A stretch of 64,000 nt of DNA from Proteus vulgaris (lineage in GTDB: Bacteria > Pseudomonadota > Gammaproteobacteria > Enterobacterales > Enterobacteriaceae), in the NCBI RefSeq assembly GCF_023100685.1, contig NZ_CP090064.1, forward strand, positions 1,426,001 to 1,490,000. The letters run 5' to 3'. The position numbers and the translations under genes were made by a program. Positions 59,908 through 64,000 of this stretch are shown in pieces (the first letter of the stretch is position 1; every line of letters begins with the position of its first letter). The notes under the pieces are model-generated. The model did no database searches, was not told the origin of the DNA, and was given only the letters and a program-made list of their open reading frames with translations.

Positions 59908-60317
59908 TGTCACTAAAAACAAAAACTATCACCATCGAAAAAGGTCGTGATGAAGGTAAAACATTCGTCATTACTGAAATGCCGATCACCAAAGCTGATA
60001 ACTGGGCAATGCGTGCTTTATTTGCTATTGCTAATGGTGGTATCGATATCGAAGGCATTAACCCTAACATGGGTATGCTTGGAATGGCTCAGGTGGCAAT
60101 TAAGGCGTTATCTGGCATTAAGCCTGATGTTGGTATTCCGTTACTTGATGAGTTGTTAGAATGCGTCCAAGTGCTTCCTAGTAGCGGTAATGCGCGAGCG
60201 TTGATTATCGACTCAGATATTAAAGATTTGAGTACGATGTTCACACTCCGCAGAGAAGTGTTAGCCATCCATATTGATTTTTTAACTCAAGGCGGTGGGT
60301 CAGACTTGAAAAGCTAA
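59907..60317 (+). CDS. Tail assembly chaperone, short form (G)
   Basis: 136 residues. Basic beta-rich start (TKTITIEKGRDEGKTFVI), then ADNWAMRALFAIANGGI and TLRREVLAIHIDFLTQGGG. This is the 0-frame tail assembly chaperone between the tube and tape measure genes. The slippery site T TTT TTA (60278-60284) occurs near its end and would give a G-T fusion. Confidence 0.85.
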   Translation: MSLKTKTITIEKGRDEGKTFVITEMPITKADNWAMRALFAIANGGIDIEGINPNMGMLGMAQVAIKALSGIKPDVGIPLLDELLECVQVLPSSGNARALIIDSDIKDLSTMFTLRREVLAIHIDFLTQGGGSDLKS

Positions 60318-60332
60318 AAGCTGGTCTACCGC
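60278..60332 (+). promoter_or_regulatory. Programmed -1 frameshift signal
   Basis: The heptamer T TTT TTA is in the correct phase of the chaperone frame. Seven bases later GCGGT (60292-60296) can pair with ACCGC (60328-60332) and AGAC (60302-60305) with GTCT (60324-60327), forming a bulged stem-loop at the spacing expected for frameshift stimulation. Confidence 0.8.
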
Positions 60333-60523
60333 TAAAGGATGGCGTACTCGCTGAAACCGCTAATGTATCTAGTGTGGTGTCTCAGGTAATTACATCTGGT
60401 CACGCCACACTACATGAATTATCGACGGTATACAGTCTTGAGGACTGCATGAATTTGATAGAGATACATCAGGTCAGCGAGTACAACAAGCAATTAATGA
60501 AAGAACTCAGTGAGTCTGAGTAA
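60284..60523 (+). CDS. Tail assembly chaperone frameshift extension (T)
   Basis: 79 residues reached by a -1 shift at 60278-60284; the frame stays open from the slip site to TAA at 60521-60523. It has no start codon with a ribosome site. It is helical (LHELSTVYSLEDCMNLIEIH), as expected for GT chaperones. The fusion protein would be about 205 residues and assists tape measure assembly. Confidence 0.82.
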   Translation, partial: NSRRWVRLEKLKAGLPLKDGVLAETANVSSVVSQVITSGHATLHELSTVYSLEDCMNLIEIHQVSEYNKQLMKELSESE

Positions 60524-60525
60524 GT

Positions 60526-60545
60526 GCCACAAATGTGGCTTTTTT
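60526..60545 (+). terminator. Hairpin before the tape measure gene
   Basis: GCCAC-AAAT-GTGGC is followed by TTTTTT, 2 bases after the frameshift frame stop and 25 bases before the tape measure ATG. It may attenuate expression of the large gene. Confidence 0.7.
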
Positions 60546-60570
60546 ATTGCCTGAAATTTGAGGTAACACT

Positions 60571-62913
60571 ATGGCTACAGTTGTGGAATCGCTGATTGTC
60601 TCACTTAAATTAGACAACACTGAGTTCGGACGTGCAGTAAAACAAGCAATTGAAGATAACGAACAATTATCTGATGCGGTTAATGGTGTTGGTGATGCGT
60701 CAAAAGATGCGAGTATTAATATCAACATCTACACGCAGGAAACAAAGAAATCCAACGACGAAACAGATAAAGCCAAAAAGAAAAACAAGGATTTAGAGAA
60801 AACAATAAACGGAGTTGTAAAGGCTTTATCTGGCTTATTCACCACCATATTTGTTTCAACTGGTTTACAAAAACTGATTGATGAAACCAGCAAAACCAAT
60901 GATCAGCTCTATTTCCTAAGCAAAAACTTAGGCATGAATGCAACCGATATAAAACGGTGGCAGAACATGGCAGAGATGACAGGCGGTAGCGCTGATGGAA
61001 TGGCGGCGAGTTTATCAGGCTTGAGTCAATCCCTGTGGAACTTAGTCACCACAGGTGATGCTTCTATCCTACCTTGGTTTAATGCGCTCAATGTCGATGT
61101 GGTTAACTCTGGCGGTCAAATTAGAGACCTTAACGATATCCTGCTCGATGTATCTGACAGCCTGTCGAAAATGTCACGCCCTCAGGCGTATAACATTGCC
61201 AAAAATATGGGGTTCGATGACGGTACAATAAATCTGTTGCTTGAAGGTCGTCAGGCTATGCAACAGATGCTAGAAACTCAAAAGCATATCGTTATCTCAA
61301 GCGAAGAAGAGTTAAAGCTCAGTCGTCAACTTAACCAACAAAACGCATTAGTCAGCAAGCAGTGGGAAGGTTTAAAAACTCTCATTGCGAACTACTTAAT
61401 GCCTTACTTCCTCCGCTTCTCTGAGAAAGTCTCAGGTTGGCTTGATTACCTCAATAAAAATAGAGAAGTAGCCAAAGACCTGTTTAAGGGAATGGCGGTT
61501 GTGCTCACCGTATTTCTGATCCCTGCGCTAATAAAGGGCGCGATTGCAATGGCTGCCATGTTTGCACCGCTGTTAACTGGCACGGGGTTAGTTTTGGCGT
61601 TAGTTGCTGCTCTAGTCTTGTTATATAACGACTATAAAGCATGGAAACGGGGTGATAAGTCCTTATTTGATTGGGGTAAATTGGATGAGAAAATTACTTA
61701 TATACTGAAAAAGCTTGATGAGTTTAAAGCATGGTTTAAAAACACCACTATAGGGAAATGGTTTACTGACGCAAAAGGTGAGGTCGATTTACTGAAAGCG
61801 GCATTCGCTGGATTAGCTTTGTATATAGGAACTAAGTGGGTCGGAAAAATATTAAAAGCATTCGGAAAGATAATTAAGGGTGCTGGTAAGTTAGGAAGAG
61901 GGTTAGGCTCTAAGGCAATAATTGGGGCGTTATTATATGAACCCGTTGATGAAATAATGACCTCTATCGTTGGCGAGGAGAAGAAGAAATATCTTGATTC
62001 TCACGGGCTTTATTGGGTATCAACAGGTGATGGATTCTGGGATTTTGAATTATTCACCAGTGAAGATGATGCAAAAAAAAGGCAGGCTGAGATAGATGGA
62101 TTAAATGACGGGTTGGGGGCTAGAGTAGGACAGATTATCAACAACAACAGTACCTCAAATACGTCATCTAGTAATACAAAAAATATTAACAACATAGATA
62201 ACAGAAAAGGGATTTCAAGAGGGGAAAGAAATAACAACCCTCTTAATATGAACTTTGTTGGACAAAGGGGCGCTACTCTAGAGGATGACCCAGATGCGCG
62301 GTTTGCAAAATATAAAACACCCTACGAAGGACTAAGAGGAACAGTAAGGCAATTGATGTTGTATTTTGATGGAAAATCAAGGGCGGTAGGGAACAGAAAG
62401 TTACAAACAGTGCAAGATATTATTGGAGCGTGGGCACCTAAAAAGGGGAAAGATAAGAACGACACTGACGGCTATATTAAGCGCGTATCTGAAAGATTAT
62501 CGGTATCACCAACAGAAGTGATAAACCTTAATGATCCAGAAATGATGTATGCACTAATGAATGCCATGAGTAAGGAGGAAATTGGGAAGCCGCTTCCTTA
62601 CAATAAATCACTTGTGATGTCTGCTATCAATGGAACTGGTGATCCATCTGTTAATCTTGCAAATAACATTAACTCTCTCAACAAAGCTATTAGTAAGCCA
62701 ATAGTATCAAATACAGGGTTTGAAGCTCAGAGCTTTCTATCTCAAACTCATAAGATAAATAGTCAACCGAAAACGGTAAATAATAAAACCGAGGTAACTG
62801 TGAATGGAGGAATTAATGTCACAAGCACGGCGGATACCATTAAAGGAACAGTTGAGGATGGAAGAGTAGCCGCAAGGGAATCCTTGTCCCAGATTATGCC
62901 AACCATGGTCTAA
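60571..62913 (+). CDS. Tail tape measure protein with lysozyme-like domain
   Basis: 780 residues. The N-terminal part is helical and coiled coil (SININIYTQETKKSNDETDK, LEKTINGVVKALSGLF); two hydrophobic stretches (AMAAMFAPLLTGTGLVLALV) lie near 325-350. The segment about 545-680 (ERNNNPLNMNFVGQRGATLE, DPDARFAKYKTPYEGLRG, QTVQDIIGAWAPKKGKDKND) is a lysozyme-like structural domain seen in several phage virion proteins, probably opening peptidoglycan during injection. The end is Asn-rich and repetitive (TVNGGINVTSTADT). It sets tail length. Confidence 0.9.
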   Translation: MATVVESLIVSLKLDNTEFGRAVKQAIEDNEQLSDAVNGVGDASKDASININIYTQETKKSNDETDKAKKKNKDLEKTINGVVKALSGLFTTIFVSTGLQKLIDETSKTNDQLYFLSKNLGMNATDIKRWQNMAEMTGGSADGMAASLSGLSQSLWNLVTTGDASILPWFNALNVDVVNSGGQIRDLNDILLDVSDSLSKMSRPQAYNIAKNMGFDDGTINLLLEGRQAMQQMLETQKHIVISSEEELKLSRQLNQQNALVSKQWEGLKTLIANYLMPYFLRFSEKVSGWLDYLNKNREVAKDLFKGMAVVLTVFLIPALIKGAIAMAAMFAPLLTGTGLVLALVAALVLLYNDYKAWKRGDKSLFDWGKLDEKITYILKKLDEFKAWFKNTTIGKWFTDAKGEVDLLKAAFAGLALYIGTKWVGKILKAFGKIIKGAGKLGRGLGSKAIIGALLYEPVDEIMTSIVGEEKKKYLDSHGLYWVSTGDGFWDFELFTSEDDAKKRQAEIDGLNDGLGARVGQIINNNSTSNTSSSNTKNINNIDNRKGISRGERNNNPLNMNFVGQRGATLEDDPDARFAKYKTPYEGLRGTVRQLMLYFDGKSRAVGNRKLQTVQDIIGAWAPKKGKDKNDTDGYIKRVSERLSVSPTEVINLNDPEMMYALMNAMSKEEIGKPLPYNKSLVMSAINGTGDPSVNLANNINSLNKAISKPIVSNTGFEAQSFLSQTHKINSQPKTVNNKTEVTVNGGINVTSTADTIKGTVEDGRVAARESLSQIMPTMV

Positions 62914-62977
62914 TTTTCTGTTGTTTGCTATTAGTTGGTGGCACAATAACTTTAAATTCATACTTGTGAGGTTGGTA

Positions 62978-63790
62978 ATGATTAAAGGTTTCTTCACTGT
63001 TGCTGTTATAGCTTTAATATCTTTCAACTGTTTTGCTTTGCCTGAACCTCAAGATAAAGAGGTGTACAACACGTTTTCTGCCTCATTGAAAAATAGGCTT
63101 GTAGAAAGTGAAATGAATGCTCTGCATAATGGAAAAAATTCATTTGTATTGTCAGAGTATTTCCTCAATCCACTAAGTGATAGTTATATTTATAGTGAAT
63201 ACAAAAATAATGAAATACTTGCCAATAAGAAATATAAGAATAAAGAAATAAGGATTGTTGCTGTTGCAGAGAGTATTTCAGAAGATTTTACAGGACGAGG
63301 AATTATAAGGACTTTATCTCCAGAAGTGTTTTCTGGAAGCGCTATATTAAATATAGATAAAAATGATAAATACATCTTGTCCTTATCTTCAGGTGATCGC
63401 ATAGATATGGTGTGTAAAGGTGGCGGTTTCGTAATGGGGAGCCCAGTGTTAAATGACTGTGTATCAACAAGGGATTTTGTTATAAAGCACATGGGTAAAG
63501 GTGAGATAAGAGATTCTCTAGAGAACTTAATTGATGGGGTATCTTATATCTTATATACTCAATACTTTGATATTATAGGGAATAATTGTAAAAGTAGAGT
63601 CGAATGTGAAAGTTTCATCTCTAATATCTTTCAGAATAAGATTACAGCAAAATCACTGGGGTTGAATGATGAAGAAAAAGAAAAGAGACTGGTGTCTCTA
63701 TTCGTATTTATTAATAAGCACGAGAAAGAACTTAATGATAAATACCCACATGCAAGCAAGGTGATAAGTGGGTTCATTAAAGCAAAATAA
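62978..63790 (+). CDS. Secreted OB-fold (tRNA_anti-like) protein, possible moron
   Basis: 270 residues from ATG 62978 (GAGGTTGG upstream). Signal peptide residues 1-20 (MIKGFFTVAVIALISFNCFA) with cleavage before LPEP. The middle (NNEILANKKYKNKEIRIVAV) resembles the tRNA_anti-like OB-fold family, which also occurs in predicted exported proteins. The C-terminal part contains cysteines (KSRVECES) and a helix. Much more AT-rich than the tail genes around it and inserted between tape measure and baseplate genes, so probably cargo acquired later. Function unknown. Confidence 0.68.
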   Translation: MIKGFFTVAVIALISFNCFALPEPQDKEVYNTFSASLKNRLVESEMNALHNGKNSFVLSEYFLNPLSDSYIYSEYKNNEILANKKYKNKEIRIVAVAESISEDFTGRGIIRTLSPEVFSGSAILNIDKNDKYILSLSSGDRIDMVCKGGGFVMGSPVLNDCVSTRDFVIKHMGKGEIRDSLENLIDGVSYILYTQYFDIIGNNCKSRVECESFISNIFQNKITAKSLGLNDEEKEKRLVSLFVFINKHEKELNDKYPHASKVISGFIKAK

Positions 63791-63912
63791 ATAGTTACGA
63801 GTATGGACGACTAGCGATAAGAACCCTTCAAGACAATTGCGGGATAGGCGCTGGTGATCTGTGGGGATTGAGAGATAAAGAATGTTCTATCATCCTTAGT
63901 TACAAAGACTAA
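63781..63912 (+). pseudogene. Open frame without start, possible gene remnant
   Basis: 43 codons open without a start codon, encoding RTLQDNCGIGAGDLWGLRDK followed by a short tail and TAA. The sequence looks protein-like. It may be the C-terminal remnant of a gene replaced by the secreted OB-fold gene. Weak evidence. Confidence 0.3.
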
Positions 63913-63914
63913 AC

Positions 63915-63934
63915 AAGGGCATCCGTGCCCTTTT
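63915..63934 (+). terminator. Terminator before the last gene
   Basis: AAGGGCA-TCCG-TGCCCTT with TTTT after it, 3 bases after the remnant frame's stop and before the following gene. Confidence 0.8.
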
Positions 63935-63952
63935 ATTTTAAGGAGTAACACA

Positions 63953-64000
63953 ATGAATCAACTTGATATTTACCTGAATAAAGAAAGCAAAGGTGGTCTA
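63953..64000 (+). CDS. Phage gene, 5' end only (partial)
   Basis: The first 16 codons (MNQLDIYLNKESKGGL) are visible before the window ends. AAGGAG lies 8 bases before the ATG. Identity cannot be decided. By position it would encode a tail or baseplate protein. Confidence 0.55.
   Translation, partial: MNQLDIYLNKESKGGL

Larger units (their letters stand above)
27307..64000. mobile_element. Prophage (left part; right end outside window)
   Basis: Integrated beside tRNA-Ser, starting with a tyrosine integrase and continuing with excisionase, leftward early operon, immunity region, replication, nin, Q, lysis, packaging, head and contractile-tail genes to the window end. Gene order is lambdoid through lysis, then myovirus-like. 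No matching attR is visible, so the right boundary and intactness are unknown. No gene in the visible part is clearly disrupted. Confidence 0.93.

Overview
This window is a piece of an AT-rich enteric chromosome with the start of a large prophage integrated next to a serine tRNA gene. The core genes run in the same order as the pepN-pyrD-zapC-ycbX-rlmL-uup-pqiABC-rmf-fabA-lonH-matP-ompA-sulA-sxy-yccS-helD-mgsA-yccU-hspQ-yccX-tusE segment of enterobacteria. Low GC content and divergence from E. coli suggest Proteus (probably P. mirabilis) or a close relative in the Morganellaceae. This species call is an inference from recalled gene order and protein similarity; no search was run.

Bases 1-27306 are chromosome backbone: housekeeping enzymes (PyrD, FabA, MgsA, PepN), rRNA and tRNA modification (RlmL, TusE), cell division and chromosome organisation (ZapC, SulA, MatP), envelope functions (OmpA, PqiABC), proteolysis (LonH, HspQ) and stationary-phase ribosome hibernation (Rmf). 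Several regulatory sites are readable: a LexA box before sulA, an 18-bp FabR-type palindrome before fabA, a matS-like site just before matP, and the conserved ompA leader. Two stretches look species-specific: an ASCH-domain gene after pqiC, and three very AT-rich small membrane-protein genes between rmf and fabA.

Bases 27307-64000 are a prophage whose right end lies outside the window. The integrase lies beside tRNA-Ser(UGA). A leftward early operon (37468 down to 28660) carries an N-like antiterminator, an ERF annealing protein, SSB, two DNA methyltransferases (one C5-cytosine, one N6-adenine) and many small unknown genes. The immunity region has a lambda-like plan. A CI-type repressor with an intact self-cleavage site is followed by a lipoprotein gene in the rex position, with Cro-like and CII-like genes on the other side. 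Three 15-bp operators lie at OL and three at OR, with almost mirror-image spacing. nutL and nutR both show boxA, and their boxB hairpins differ by a compensatory base-pair change. The rightward operon continues with a GIY-YIG/T5orf172 protein, an O-like replication protein containing a tandem 21-bp repeat, a DnaC-like loader, a nin region (NinB, NinG, HNH, Lar-like) and a Q antiterminator with a candidate late promoter and terminator.

The late region has a lambda S-type holin with a dual start, an M15 endolysin, overlapping Rz/Rz1, Rha behind a structured leader, terminase, DUF1073 portal, MuF-like head protein, protease-scaffold, decoration and capsid proteins. These are followed by neck proteins, a DUF3383 tail sheath, a tube, tail chaperones with a T TTT TTA frameshift site, and a tape measure with a lysozyme-like domain. 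The sheath indicates a contractile tail, so the prophage joins lambda-type control and lysis modules to a myovirus-type virion module. A secreted OB-fold-like protein after the tape measure looks like cargo.
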